Shown one piece after another: positions 20,701 to 32,913 of a stretch of 64,000 nt of DNA (its first letter is position 1; each line of letters opens with the position of its first letter). Location: positions 6,949,001 through 7,013,000 of the forward strand of contig NC_045148.1 in the NCBI RefSeq assembly GCF_008831285.2. The letters are read 5' to 3'. The position numbers and the translations under genes were made by a program. Under the pieces are notes generated by a model. That model did not search any database and was not told where the DNA came from. It saw only the letters and a list, made by a program, of their open reading frames with translations. This DNA is from Nymphaea colorata. Lineage: Eukaryota; Streptophyta; Magnoliopsida; Nymphaeales; Nymphaeaceae.

Positions 20701-23700
20701 ACTTTCAGAAGGACTCCAAAAAGAATGAAGATCTAGCAGATCAACTTAAGAAGCTAGCACATAGGGAATAAAAACTATCCACATGAAGAATTCTTTCAAA
20801 ATGTCCGATAAGTTTGGATATATAACACATATACATGGACATATTGATTTCATTGACAATTAGTGTGAAATAACTCCTTGCCAGCATGCCAGCTTACCTA
20901 ATATCCACAGCTCGCAGATTGGTGCATATGGCAGCAACTTTGACGAGACCCACATCTGTAACATTTGATCCAGAGATATCTAGAATATACCACATATGGT
21001 CTGCTAAGGCAACAAGAATATCATCTGTAAGTAATTTCTTTCTTCGAGCAATGGCTGTAATTGCTAGCTGCATTTGGATTGAACAGAGGGTTGAGAAACG
21101 GCTCTTGAATTTGTGTAAATCAACAGAAAGAAAAACTTAAAGCAATGTTCAGGAAACGAATTAACATGGATAAATTTTCATAAAAAAAAATCATGAACAA
21201 GATATCCTAAGGCTATTACTAGAACAGGTCTAACTAATTTATTAGGACAACAGACAGCACTTTCATTTAGATTACATATCATGTCTTGATTAACCTTTTT
21301 CTTACACAGCTCTCACCGTTTCTTCACCAGCAACCAAATATGAGCATTCCAAATCTGATATAGCAGTAGTTTGATAAGTCACATGCTATTGGCAGATTGA
21401 TAGTTGTTGTCTTTGATTGTATTTAAGTAGTACCATTCCCTACTTAAATATCATCCATATTTCAAGGTATTCAAAATTTGCTTTATGGTTTCTTTTCCCA
21501 TCATAGTATTCAACAAATTCATCAACTAAGTTAGTTTGCATGGACTGAGGTCATCTTTTCACATACATATGTACACATCTAAATAAGTTGCATGCATCGA
21601 GATCATATTTTCATATATACATATATATATCAACACATGATACACACCCGTACCTTCATAAAGCTAGTTGGTGATGTTTTAACTGAATACTTAAATTTAA
21701 CTTTGATAACTCATGCTAACTGGAACACGGAGGAGAGAAAACAAAATTATCACCTCATACCCACAGGCTCTATGACATCCCTAAAGAGTTTGAAATCATC
21801 TGTATTAACAATGAAAAACCTCCTGCACATGCACCAAAGAAAGGTTCATGCAATATATAAAGCAGATTCACACAGTATGCTCCCTCCAAGACCTACCCAT
21901 TTTCTTCCAAAAAAAAACTTCCTCACAAGCTCACTGGATTCAATTTTCCCTCTTCTACTTAATCTTTGTCCTTATGCTATTTAACCTTTTTATGCAGTAG
22001 GTACAAAAGAGCTGACACGTACCATCTTCATTAACAAAGGTTCCTTAAAGGTCTTTTCTAATAACTTGGAGCAGCAACAACAAAGCACATTAATGCAGGT
22101 CTTATCATTACGTTGGTGGTAGTAGTAGTACACATAAGCATAGAGCAGCAGCAGCACATTTGAAGAGAAATCTAAAACTTTTAAAGCCAGTGACTTGGGA
22201 CTCAACTAGTCTATTCTTGACTCAATCACTCAGCAGGTCAACACAGTGACTTGGGCCGGGTTTTGCTAAGTATTATTTTTGAAAGAAAAAAAAATATATA
22301 ACTTGTCATTTGAGCGTCAAAAGGTTGTATAATGACCCGATCACGTGTATACTTTAGAAACAATTCAAACTAACATCAAGTGAAGTTATAACCAAGTTAT
22401 ATTAACTCTAGGGTCATATATATCGCAATATCAAAGAGAAAAATAATTAAAAAAGGTGAAAATCGTGATATTTAAAAAAAAAAACATGAAAAATATACCT
22501 TCCGTATTGTTTCACGATTTTCCCTATTTTTTCATTTCTCAACAAGATCTAAAATGCTGTTAAACCTTATGCAACAATGAACTTTCACATATATAAATGC
22601 CTTTCATCTTCATTAATTGAAAATTTCATCGTTCTCAGAATTGTGAGAGCAGGAAGAAAAGTTGTGTATTTGGATTTTATTGCAGCAAAATGAGAGTGCA
22701 TTGTTTAGAATTTGCTCAATTCTTACATGGATAATTTAGTTTTTGAGTACTGCAGTAAGAAGCTCAAAATTGTTACAAATACAACCCATTTCCCAATGTT
22801 ATCCGTATCGTACGATACGGACGCGTATCGTACGATACGTATCGTCCGTATCAACAAAAACGATACGATACAGGTATTACGCACGATACGCGTGCGTATC
22901 GCACGCATATCGCCCGTATCGTACAATACGGGGTTAAAATGAAAATGGGGCCCGACGGCCCCTTTTTTGCATCTTTTTTTAAAACCTACGCTCCTCTCTC
23001 TCTCTTCTATTGTTTCTAAACACTGCAAGAGACGTGGGAGGGAGAGATTTTCTCCATTTGCATCAAGATTTGCCGGTGAATAAGCTTTATTTCTTGTTGT
23101 GGGGAGTCTCGGGACGGTGGGAAGCTTGGAGAAAGAGGGTTTTTTGATTTCTAACACCAATATGTAATACTTGATGACCTTGAGGACGATCTTGATTTTT
23201 TGAACCTTGAAGGAGTAGCAGAGATTATTGAAGAAGGAGAGGCTGGAGAGCAATGGAATGTTGGTGACATTCCATTTCCAACAAAGGGGATAGAAGCACT
23301 TAATGAAGAAAATGAAGATGATCATGAAGATGATGATGGAAATGACGATTGACGAGGATTGTTGTTGAAACTTGAATGAATCATGATTGATAACTATATG
23401 TTTTCACTTTTGAACTTATGAATTGTGATGTAATCGAATTCTCTTCAGCTGCCTATTATGTTATTTTGAATGTCTGATTTCTTATTTTGGAATGTGTTGT
23501 TCATACTTCATAGTTCATACTTCATAATCATATACATGAATGATGAATGTTCCTTTAAATACAATTTTCTTGTTTTTTTCTGATTTTTACTTGTTTTTTC
23601 GGATTTTTTTGGAATTTTTATGATTTTTTGGAATTTTTTTATAATTTTTTAATATTTTTTAAAAATTAAAAAATTAATTTTACGATACGTTACGATACGT

Positions 23701-25564
23701 TACGATACGGCGTATAGGTCGGCACGACTGATACGCGATACGCTACGCCAGTGATAACATTTCCATTAACAAATAAAGAGGCTGAGACCAGAGATACCAA
23801 TCATCAACAACCTCGTATAGAACAATAACTAATAGGAAGATGAATTTTCTCAAGGACGCATTCTATAAGCTGGAGACAACTGTGACACTTTGTAAAGGAA
23901 GCTCAAATGTTTGCAAGGAACCTGCTACATATCCAACCAGGACCAACTTCCTTTCAGCACTTCCAAGCACAGTTGGTTGCACAGTGAGTTGGCAAAATAG
24001 CAAAAATCAACAAAACATCATGCATATAATAGCTGTATACAGGCTTAACAAACAGTACCTGCAGCCGTATGTAGAACTGAACAATTCAGTTTGTTGCACT
24101 CATAGTGCAAAATCTTAATTGACTTGGACAAATAGATTGATAATCTGAGGTCAAGCTAAGGCTACTCTCTACATGTTTCAAGCTAAGAGATACATGATCA
24201 ATTAAACCATAATTTCCAGCAAGAGAGGCAGAAATGAGAGGGTTGAAGGAGCAATTTGGATGGCCTCATCATGGGAGAATAATGAAGTTCTGAGAAAAAA
24301 ATGCTTTTCTTTCATGAAATTGCGTGACAAAGAAAAAGATCAATGTCTTTTAATGTTCATAAATCCAAGGTAAATGAATTGCTTGCTGGACATGTACCAT
24401 AACATTTCCTAGACATGTATGCTACATTTTTCCACAATCCAGTTAATAACAATGGTGACAAACAATAACCATGAAATGTGAAAACATGAATTTAAAGCAG
24501 GCATTGATCCCCCAAAAAAAAAAATGCAGGCAACGTTCACCTTAATGTCCGGAGGAAAAATGGGAGCAATTTCACAGATGTCGTTAAGAATATCCTCAAG
24601 GTTCTGCCCAAGGACTCCAAGACATAGACTAACCAAACTACGAGGCTTACCCTTTCCATGATATGAAGCTGCATTGAAGATTTTGAGGGGCATTAGAGCA
24701 TGGAATAGCAAACATTTAAACATTTACCATAGGTGGAGTCTCAAACATTTTTAGTGTTTGTGTTCATGTATACATAACACAATATTGATCCAACAATATG
24801 ACATTTGAAACTGATCAGCAACCCATAGCAAGGGAAAACAAAGGTTATATGCAAGAGATCATGGCATCACTAAGCAAATAAAGATAGAAGCAGCCAATAT
24901 CATGTTTTATCATAAAATAACAGCGACGATTTCTAGGTTTGCTTTGACCAAGTTCTCCAACCCAATCCATATCCTGTAGGCTCCATACTGTATTCATTAG
25001 TGGAAAACAAGGTAAGACAAAGCAATTACAACCGAGCGTCTACTTTTTATAAGATACAAACACGTTATTCAACAAAATTCGAAATATTTAGCTCTTGAAG
25101 AATCTCCGAAAAAAAAAAAACAGAAAAAGAAAAAAAACCGAACCGATATAAGCAGAAACAACAAGTATATTCATTTTTCTTGACAAAAAAAAGGCTAAAA
25201 AACCTGGAAAACATGAGCACCTACGACAGAGATCAACAAGTTAATTGCAGAAAAGGCAAAAAAGGAATTGTGGGACTTCCAGAAAACACAAAGATCATCA
25301 ACCAAGAAAACTGAATAGATAAACACACGCAGAAAGGAACCATTGGTGCTCCCGAAACATCTTTAAACACACCAAGAAAGAAAATTAGCAGGAAAACTCA
25401 TGCACTAGGAACATACGAGGAGGCGAGGAGATCTCGAACTTACGGAGAGGACAGGAAGAAATCTGAGGCCTAGGGATGATGGCAGGAGCAGAAGGAGACA
25501 TCGGACTAGTAATCTTCAATTTCTCGAAGGAGGAAGGCAGATGGCTGGATTCTTCAAGTTCCAT
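17713..25564 (-). CDS. Small leucine-rich-repeat (RNI-like) protein, 6 exons
   Basis: Exons read on the minus strand: 25564-25444, 24668-24541, 21067-20898, 20005-19928, 18539-18395, 18123-17713. They sum to 1053 nt, 350 aa, with matching phases at every junction. Cysteine-type LRRs are plain: ILDISGSNVTDVGLVKVAAIC, LRAVDISLCDHISERSVSCL and SLETLRCG. The C-terminus, FEERDARLAPKRAKNARQHKRRAERER, is strongly basic and may be a nuclear signal or RNA/DNA contact. It resembles plant F-box/RNI-like proteins of unknown function, but I see no F-box in the N-terminal 80 residues. The first exon could alternatively end at 25417 (GTATGT donor, same phase, nine residues more). The leader on this strand has a (CT)n run (about 25636-25655). 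The gene is convergent with P4H. Its molecular role is not known to me. Confidence 0.85.
18912..18998 (-). pseudogene. U6 snRNA pseudogene
   Basis: Read on the minus strand, this matches the plant U6 core: GACATCC, AATAAAGTTGGAACGATACAG, TTAGCATGGCCCC, AAGGATGACATGCACAAA and AAATGGTC in the right order. Differences include the invariant ACAGAGA box reading ACAGAAA and changes in the 5' hairpin. No upstream sequence element or correctly spaced TATA box lies on its 5' side, so it looks retroposed and inactive. It sits in an intron of the LRR gene, on the same strand. Confidence 0.85.
22795..23765. mobile_element. DNA-transposon relic with CGATACG subterminal repeats
   Basis: Both edges are packed with direct and inverted CGTATCG/CGATACG heptamers (22803-22930 and 23681-23750), and the outermost bases are AATGTTATC on the left and its complement GATAACATT on the right. 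The interior carries a short acidic open frame on the plus strand (about 23164-23352, reading LDDLEDDLDFLNLEG then a Glu/Asp-rich tail), which could be the C-terminal tail of a hAT-like transposase. The assignment to hAT is tentative because no exact target duplication was found. It lies in the LRR gene's largest intron. Confidence 0.6.
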
Positions 25565-28500
25565 AGAGTCACAATTCACCAGAGAGGGAGAGAGACCAAC
25601 CCCAATCACGACTCCGGAGAAACGACGCCAACGTTAAGAGAGAGAGAGAGAGAGACGGGGGAAACCCCAAACGCGACGGTGATCAAACGACGCCAATATC
25701 TAGAGAGCGTCGCATCATCAATTTCGCCCCCATTGGAGCGACGGAATATTCAGTGATCTCGGACCGGCGAATGGATCGGAAACCGCCACCCCTTCCGATC
25801 CATTATCCAACTAACTGAGCCTCTTGTCCTGCAGAGACAAAGGGACGGAAAAAGTGGCCCATATCCGGGTCCGGAATCAGACCATGTCCGAACCCGTTGG
25901 GTGGGATTCGATAACTCACACCGGACCCGATTGATTTGGTTCAGATCCAATGCTGATTCAGGCACCCTCAAATCCGAATCCAGCCATAAGTGGCAAGTCT
26001 TTGACAGGTTTGAGGTTCAGTTTCTGAATGGTATCATCCTGCTCCTGCTCCAGGCCCCGATCTGATCTAGATAAGGCCTATCAGACTAAGCAACTCACTA
26101 AATTCGACCCTTCCAGTTGAACTTTGCACTCCTAGGGAGCCAAGTCAGCTGCCACCGGGTACCCGACACTCGACTCGAGACGACTCTGGTTGGGGTTTTT
26201 TTTTTATTAGCCGGGTTTCAACCCGTCGAACATAATTTGATCCGACAAAATAATGGGTTGGGCCCCTGCAGCAGACCGGGGTACTCGGAGGCCCGGCCCA
26301 TTAGGTCGAGTTGATGCCAAACCACCAGCTGAATGTCGCCCTTCGCCACCGCCAACTCTCCCAACTAAAGCCTGCCAGCCACTAGCTGTCGTTGCTAGAC
26401 TTGATTCTGGTTCAGTTTGGTCCTATTTGGATTCAAGGTTGGACTGTTTAGTTCGTCCTTGAAAAAAATTCTGGCTCAGCCCTTGGTCAGACTTGATTTA
26501 GATAAAAATGCAACGATCACAAAAAAAAAAAAGGGTACAGACAAACAGACTCCAAGGCAACAAACGGGTAATTTTCATCCATATTCTTATGGTGAGCAAG
26601 TCGCAACTGTTAGATGCCTTAGCCGACAGGGCGGGCTCTGCATGGATCTCGTGCTCAAAAGCAATTGAGTTGGGCTAAGGCCGTCCGCAAGAAAACAAAA
26701 ACACGTTGTTGGTGATCTTCTCACCAAAGCAAAGCAAACTAGATCTTTTATAATAGTTGGCGCTGAGGTGGATCTATTGCTGCCAATGTACAGCAGTGAT
26801 AATCGCCACCGCTATAGCCTTCGGATCCACACTTCTCCGCACAAAAGAAATATTGCACAATCGATTTTTTTTTATTATAATAATTCACTATTACTGTTTA
26901 TACATATTGACCACGTGATGTTCAAAAAGAGATTTCAGTCGTAGAACTAGTTGCTGAATTGATAAACTTTCACTCAAATATGAGGATCATCTCTTACCTT
27001 CATCAACCTACAAAAAAAAAAATCACCAGCAATTACAAATCAACAACCAATGGACCCTAGGGGGCAGTTTGGCCTAACCCTATCACAAAGAACTATTGTT
27101 TCGTGAATCTGCCTCAAAAGTTGGGTAGATTAATAAAGCACTTTTACGATGTCTCATTCAAATCTTTAAATCATATTCGTATACATGTTACCATACGGAC
27201 CCCTTAAGGAACCTAAGAATAGCCTTCACATAAAAAAGTGCAGCCGCGTGCTAAGCTCCATATGTAGGAAAAGTAATTAAATGCTGGATTAAACAATTAA
27301 GTGCAAATAATCTCTGTATACCATGTTAGGCTGCAATACAAACAATTATTTTTTGAAGGAGACATGTAAGTGAAAAGCCAATAAAAATTGTACCCGGTGC
27401 ATTTGCATCTTTCTTCTACTTTAGCTCCTCTAACTACTCCAAGTTGCTATCCTCCCTCTATTTTAGCTTCTTCTAAACACCAATATCCAGGAAACACACA
27501 TGTTGAATAAATAGGGATGAACCCATGCAGAGATTTTTTCAGTTGCAAATAACCCACAACTTCACATCAATTTTACACAAGAAAAGGGTCCCAATGGCTA
27601 GCTGCTAAAGTAGAAGAAAGATAATTAACCCTCTTTACTTATAAGACTAATATTTTGAGTACTGAAATTGGAGGTTTTCTGTAAATAAACATTAAAAAAG
27701 AAATTTTAGGAACTCAACATTGTTTGGGCCCAGCCCAGCCTGGTTCAAATTTAATAACATTTTTTAAAATATATATTATATACAAATCATGTAAATATTA
27801 ATTTTAAAAATTAATTCGGCCGTGCATCTCTCTCTTGCTACAGAGATAGAGGAATAGCACACTGGAACGTGACAGCGCCCATAGATTTAGAACCTCGGAA
27901 CCCTTATCTGTGAGGCGCCTCATCGCCCGGTTGCGCTACACCCCATGATTAAGGTTATCAAACACTTAATATAATGGTTACGCGTATCAAGATATTGATC
28001 CACGACGGCTAAATATAGAAACCGAAGTCGGACTTGAATTTGAAATGGGAAGGGTGGTTTGAGAATGATCTCATCTCTACAATGAGCATGAAAAGCTCAG
28101 ACCAAATGAATCTAAATCTTCAATTATTATTAATAAACCGAAGCGATCCAAATTCAAACTTGAAAGTATTTCAGTCCTAACCAGATGAGAACAGATCCGA
28201 CCATACGGATTTGAATAAGAATATGAAATTTATACCTTCGCTGGATTCAACAAAAAACAACAGATGTCAACCTTGGCTAAAGTATTGTTCCAGGTTGGAA
28301 AAGACTCCAAATTAACAAATCTAAGAATGGTAGACAAGAATCAAATCTTATATTCATAAAAGTGTGACCGATTTGCAACTCTATATGTAGACCTCATCTG
28401 GTTCTCGATCACTAGGAACGCCCCATTTGGATCGTTCATCCTTAATTGGAAACCAAATCTACCAAAAAAAAAAACGACCACCAGTATCGGACCTGATTTA

Positions 28501-28915
28501 CTCGAAACCCGTTAGACGCGTAGAGGTCCTTAAATTTCAGCTGTACGCAATCTCGTGCCAAAGATCTGGATCAATACCAAGTTTGGATCTGCAGAAACAA
28601 TTCAATGGGATGGTTGTGGAGCAGCGTGGGATTCGGGCTCCAATTTTAGATTGATTTTATGAGTTTGATCCAAATCCAGATTTGAATCCAAATCAGGTTA
28701 AGCCTACGGAGTCGGAGCCATGGAGCGATCGGCGTGACCGAAGGACAGCTCGTGTGAGGACAGAGCTGAATTTTTTCGGAAAATGTGGGGAGAGAATCGT
28801 CAGGTAGAAAAATGATGGGACAGCCTCTCGGGAAAGGGGTTGTAAGTCGGCGTAGACTTTGTGCGGTGGAGATTTTCTTGAATTTGGAAGATTATTTATT
28901 TATTTTCTTGGCGCC
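25565..28915. other. Spacer between LRR gene and SUI1 gene
   Basis: No gene is recognised. About 26100-26340 is GC-rich and repetitive (GGGCCC, GGCCCGGCCC words), typical of degraded intergenic elements. A weak MITE-like copy lies at about 27060-27210 and a possible SINE at about 27805-27955. About 28000-28260 and 28560-28710 are rich in GATCCAAATC/GGATTTGAA words. Confidence 0.5.
27805..27955 (-). mobile_element. Possible tRNA-derived SINE remnant
   Basis: On the minus strand the segment begins GGGGTGTAGCGCAACCGGGC, which resembles a pol III A box, followed by GCGCCTCACAGATAAGGGTTCCGAGGTTC, resembling a degenerate B box, then a non-tRNA body. This layout matches plant tRNA-derived SINEs. 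No target duplication was confirmed. Confidence 0.4.
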
Positions 28916-28923
28916 TATAAATA
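28916..28923 (+). promoter_or_regulatory. TATA box of SUI1 gene
   Basis: TATAAATA lies in a GC-rich setting about 50 bp before a (CT)n tract (28969-28990) typical of plant 5' leaders. The first leader exon ends at 29039 (CAG before GTAAGA). Confidence 0.8.
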
Positions 28924-29039
28924 CGGCGGTGAGGGCGCGTTGCGGGTATTGTGCTTCTGCGGAAGGAAATCTCTCTCTCTCTCTCTCTCTTTTTGTTGGT
29001 TTCTCTCTGTTTTCGTCTCCCTCTCGCGTCCTGATTCAG

Positions 29040-30506
29040 GTAAGACGTCGAATTGATTTCTTTTTTTTTTTTGGATTTGTTCCTGCTTGTGAAGTTCTAT
29101 GGTGATGTGGATTTTTTCGATTTAGTTTGTGTCCATGATCTTTTGGTCTTTTCTTGGTCGATTGATTTGTTTTGGGACATCTAAGAACGAAACCCTAGTT
29201 TTTTTTTTCTTTCTTTCCTCCTTTGCTTTCCTTTTAGTCTCTCTCCTCGTCTGGGGGCGTGGTGTTTTCTTCTTTTGTTCTATGGGAATTGCTGAGGCTT
29301 TGAAATTCCTTTTCCCCATGGCTTTTTTCGTTCAGCTCGGTGCGCATCAAGGTTTAAATTTCGTGTTTTCTGGTATTCTGATGATTGGTTGTTCACGTCT
29401 CTTTCTGTCATTTCCCTTTTTGCTTTTGATAATTTCGTAGAAGAAACGATCTATGTGTCGACCGAGTTTGAAAATTTTTATCAGTTGGTTTCAGATTTGT
29501 TTTACCTACATGTGCGCCATAGAGATCCCTTTCTTCCTTTTTTTTTTGTATTTCCTCTGTTTTGCCTTGTGGTTTCGTTCTATTTTCTTATCCCGCGTTC
29601 CTCTTTTGGCCCCCTTTTTTATCCAGCGTTGTAGAGGGCAATGACTTATTCCCGGTGAACTTATGTCGGTTTTAGAGGTTGAATCGATTGAGTATCTTCT
29701 TTGTTTTATGTATGTCGATGAACGGAGATAAGTATATGTTTTTGTGGGGCCTTCCTAAGTTTTCCATGATCTCCTCTGATATGAGACCTTTTCCCCTTTT
29801 TGAGGCAGAGAATTGTGTTGTCGAATTTTTTTTCCTTTGTATATGGGTCGGTGCTTTGTCTGATCTGTATATCGTGTGTATGAGTATGAGGGAGATCATA
29901 GTTGAGCGTTCCCACCTCGTTGAAAGAAATATGTTTATGTTTTGGCGATTCACATGTTAACAAGCTTAGGTGAGTAAAGGCATGTATAGCTTGTTTAAGC
30001 ATGGAAACTTCTTCACAAGCACGAGGCGACAGTTCAACATACTACTTCACCAGTTCGCCACCATGGCCTGCACGATCTTTGCTCCTGGCTGTAGCCCAAA
30101 TTCCCAACAGTTGCATACCGTAAAAACTATCACAAGAAGGAAAGGGTGGGGCTTGTGTTAGGCAATATTGTTTGAAGCCCAGTAAACACATTTCGCTCTA
30201 TTTGCATAGGTTTTGCTGAGTTCCAGTTAGTTCAGGCTTGGACTTTCACATCTCATATGCTCCTTGTGCAGCTATACTGTGCGGTGGTTTCTCCATTGAT
30301 TTACCATATATAAAATATATGAAATATTTGTTGTTTAGGCTTTTTAGCTTTGTTGGTCTTCATTGCACGCACAAGGGGAAGAAGGGAAGAACATTTGTTG
30401 TCCAACTTTGTCAGTCGTTCACGGAAACTCGACAAGTTGTTGAGCTATCCTTTCTGTGTTCTTATTAATGCATGAATTGAACTTTTATGCTTTCATCCAT
30501 TTTCAG
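29040..30506 (+). other. Leader (5'-UTR) intron of SUI1 gene
   Basis: The donor CAG|GTAAGA at 29040 and acceptor TTTTCAG ending 30506 define a 1467-bp intron upstream of the start codon, T-rich throughout. Leader introns of this size often boost expression of plant housekeeping genes. The boundaries are inferred from splice signals only. Confidence 0.65.
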
Positions 30507-30585
30507 CTTTGAGATCTGCTGCTGACAAGTTAGTGGGCAAAGCTCCGTTCGGTTCGTTCTTTCGATTTTCAACAGCCAAGTTTTC

Positions 30586-31240
30586 ATGTCTGAGATCGAC
30601 ATCCAGATTCCTACTGCTTTTGGTACCGATCGCCCTCCTCCCATCCCCGTTTCTTCATCCTTTTCCTTCTAAGTGTTATTTGTGTGCGGTAAATGCTGAT
30701 TGGCTGACGTCAAACCACTATGCAGATCCGTTCGCTGAGGCAAATGCTGTGGACTCCGGCGCTGGGGCAAAGGAGTATGTGCATGTGCGCATACAGCAGC
30801 GGAATGGTAGGAAAAGCCTGACTACGGTGCAGGGATTGAAGAAAGAATTTAGCTACAACAAGATCCTCAAGGACCTGAAGAAGGAATTTTGCTGCAATGG
30901 AACTGTAGTGCAGGACCCGGAACTGGGCCAGGTAGGCTATCAGATCAGCGTGTTAGCGTTGCGGCTCGTAATTGCAACCGTGGACGTATAATGCTCATTT
31001 GGGTTGTTTTATGATTATATTGTAGGTTATACAACTTCAGGGGGATCAGCGGAAGAATGTCTCAACTTTCCTGGTTCAGGTTTGTTTCTCTCTCTCCGTC
31101 CGTCCGTCCCTCTCTTCTCTCTCTCTCTCTTTCTCTCTCCCCACATCTTTCACGGTATGGTTCTCTCTTGCTTAGTTGTCGGTTTGGTCTTGCAGGCCGG
31201 CATTGTAAAGAAGGAGCACATAAAAATTCATGGTTTCTAA
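30586..31240 (+). CDS. SUI1: Translation initiation factor eIF1 (SUI1)
   Basis: eIF1 binds the 40S ribosomal subunit near the P site and enforces accurate start-codon selection. Four coding exons (30586-30622, 30726-30931, 31026-31079, 31196-31240) sum to 342 nt, 113 aa, exactly the usual plant SUI1 length. The N-terminus reads MSEIDIQIPTAFDPFAEANA and the core VHVRIQQRNGRKSLTTVQGL, NGTVVQDPELGQVIQLQGDQ and the C-terminal GIVKKEHIKIHGF are characteristic. The 12-codon first exon is easily missed, but its ATG and phase fit perfectly. TATA box and leader intron lie upstream. Confidence 0.96.
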
Positions 31241-32873
31241 AGGCTTGCTGAAAACATACTATAAGCAGGACAGTGGCGGACTGGGTGGGGATCACAGGTG
31301 TATCTTTCCTTGGATTTCGATGCCAGTGGCGTGTCTTCTGGGGGAGGAAATAAACTATTTCTTGTTTGATGTTTGCATTTCTGATATATTCCTATGCCTA
31401 AGGTTGTAAACTGCTTTATTTTGAAGGTTAGTCACTTCGTCTCAACGTACTCTTATCAAAGATCATGGTTATGTTTTTTGTCCAATCGTGCCTCTCCACT
31501 TGGGTCTTCCCATGGGTGAATGACGGGTCATGAGGAAGTTGTGGTTATTTCTGTTGGCAAATCGCGTTTCTCAGATGTAGGTACAAATTAATTGATGTGA
31601 CTACTTCCATACGATCTCTTTTAGGTTTGCGCGTGCGTCGGGTTGACGTTTCCTTGTTCTGCCTTTGATGTGGGTGGGGCATTTAGTTGTGCTGTGCTGT
31701 GTCTGTCCTGTTGAGCATCTCTGCTTCTTCGTCCTGAGCTGTTCTGCAGTTTGTACGGTTGTGGTTTGCACGTTGAATTTCGTAGACGCTGATTTATGAG
31801 TGGTCTGTAGGTGGTATAGGCGCTGTTGTTTTTGAGTTGCCCCTAGGATAAGCGTGTGTATCTGAGGGAATGCGGCACTTGCTTGAACAGCTGGACGCCT
31901 CTTGGTTTACGAATCTGATCGGCTTGCTTACCAATTGTCCATTTTGCGCCCCTCTTAGTTGCGGTTTGTCGTCATTTTGATTGTCCGAGTGGAGCCGAAG
32001 ATGAGGCTTGGCGGGTCGTCCATGAATCTCAGTGAAATTATTTGACCTCCGATTTGTGGTAGGGCCGGTATAGACAGTCTCCTTGACGCGGATTGGTACA
32101 GAGTTCCGTCGTGCCGGCCTCGCTACTCTTCCGGCTGGTACTCCTCAGGCGTTCACGCGTTACCGGGCCTTGCACGGGCCGAGGTCGAACGCTGATAGTT
32201 ATTGTTCACAAAGGGGTTATGCCTGTAAGGGTGTGATCTTTTTTGGTTTTCTGCCCGTCGTCGAACAAGCCTTCTTTCACGCTTCATCTATCTTCATTGC
32301 CTGGAGCACGAACGCCTCCTCTTTTCTCTCATCTATTGAGCACATTCATTATCATCCCAGTAGGGAATGCGAGTATTCTGTTCGAGGGCAAGCAGAACTA
32401 AGAATTTGCAGTCCCTCTCTTGTCATATCGTTTATATTATCTTCAGTGGGAATCTACTGTTGGGCCTTTTCTTCTCTCTCTCTCTCTGTAACCTATCTTT
32501 TCCGATGGACTCTTTTCCTCCGTTCTTTCACGATTCTCTTTTCTGGGATGTTGTATAACAGGACGTTACTCAGGTCCCTCGTGGCCTTCATTGTCGATGC
32601 TAAAGAATATTAAAAAAAGTCGGTTTCGGTTTATCTCGCGACCAACTTGTTTCGGACGTCACTGCTTCCTTCCTCTTTATGGCTTTCCATTTTGGACTTA
32701 AAACCTTTTCACTTTCATCTCCCTTCGGCTGGAAGCGTTCACATTGACGCAGAGTTGTACCATTCCAGGGCATTTTGCTCCTTGGTGTAGCACTGAATTG
32801 TTTGCTCCAAAACACTTTCATGTGGTTTGATCCCTGCTAATTAATTACACATTCTTGCGCCAATGTAAGGCAA

Positions 32874-32913
<40 letters not shown>

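Noticed and set aside
22723-23325. 200-aa minus-strand open frame
   Set aside because: It runs antisense through the CGATACG transposon relic and reads low-complexity sequence; no domain.
32083-32613. 176-aa plus-strand open frame
   Set aside because: No ATG-supported start that fits, no motif, skewed composition rich in Ser/Phe/Leu, no splice or homology support.
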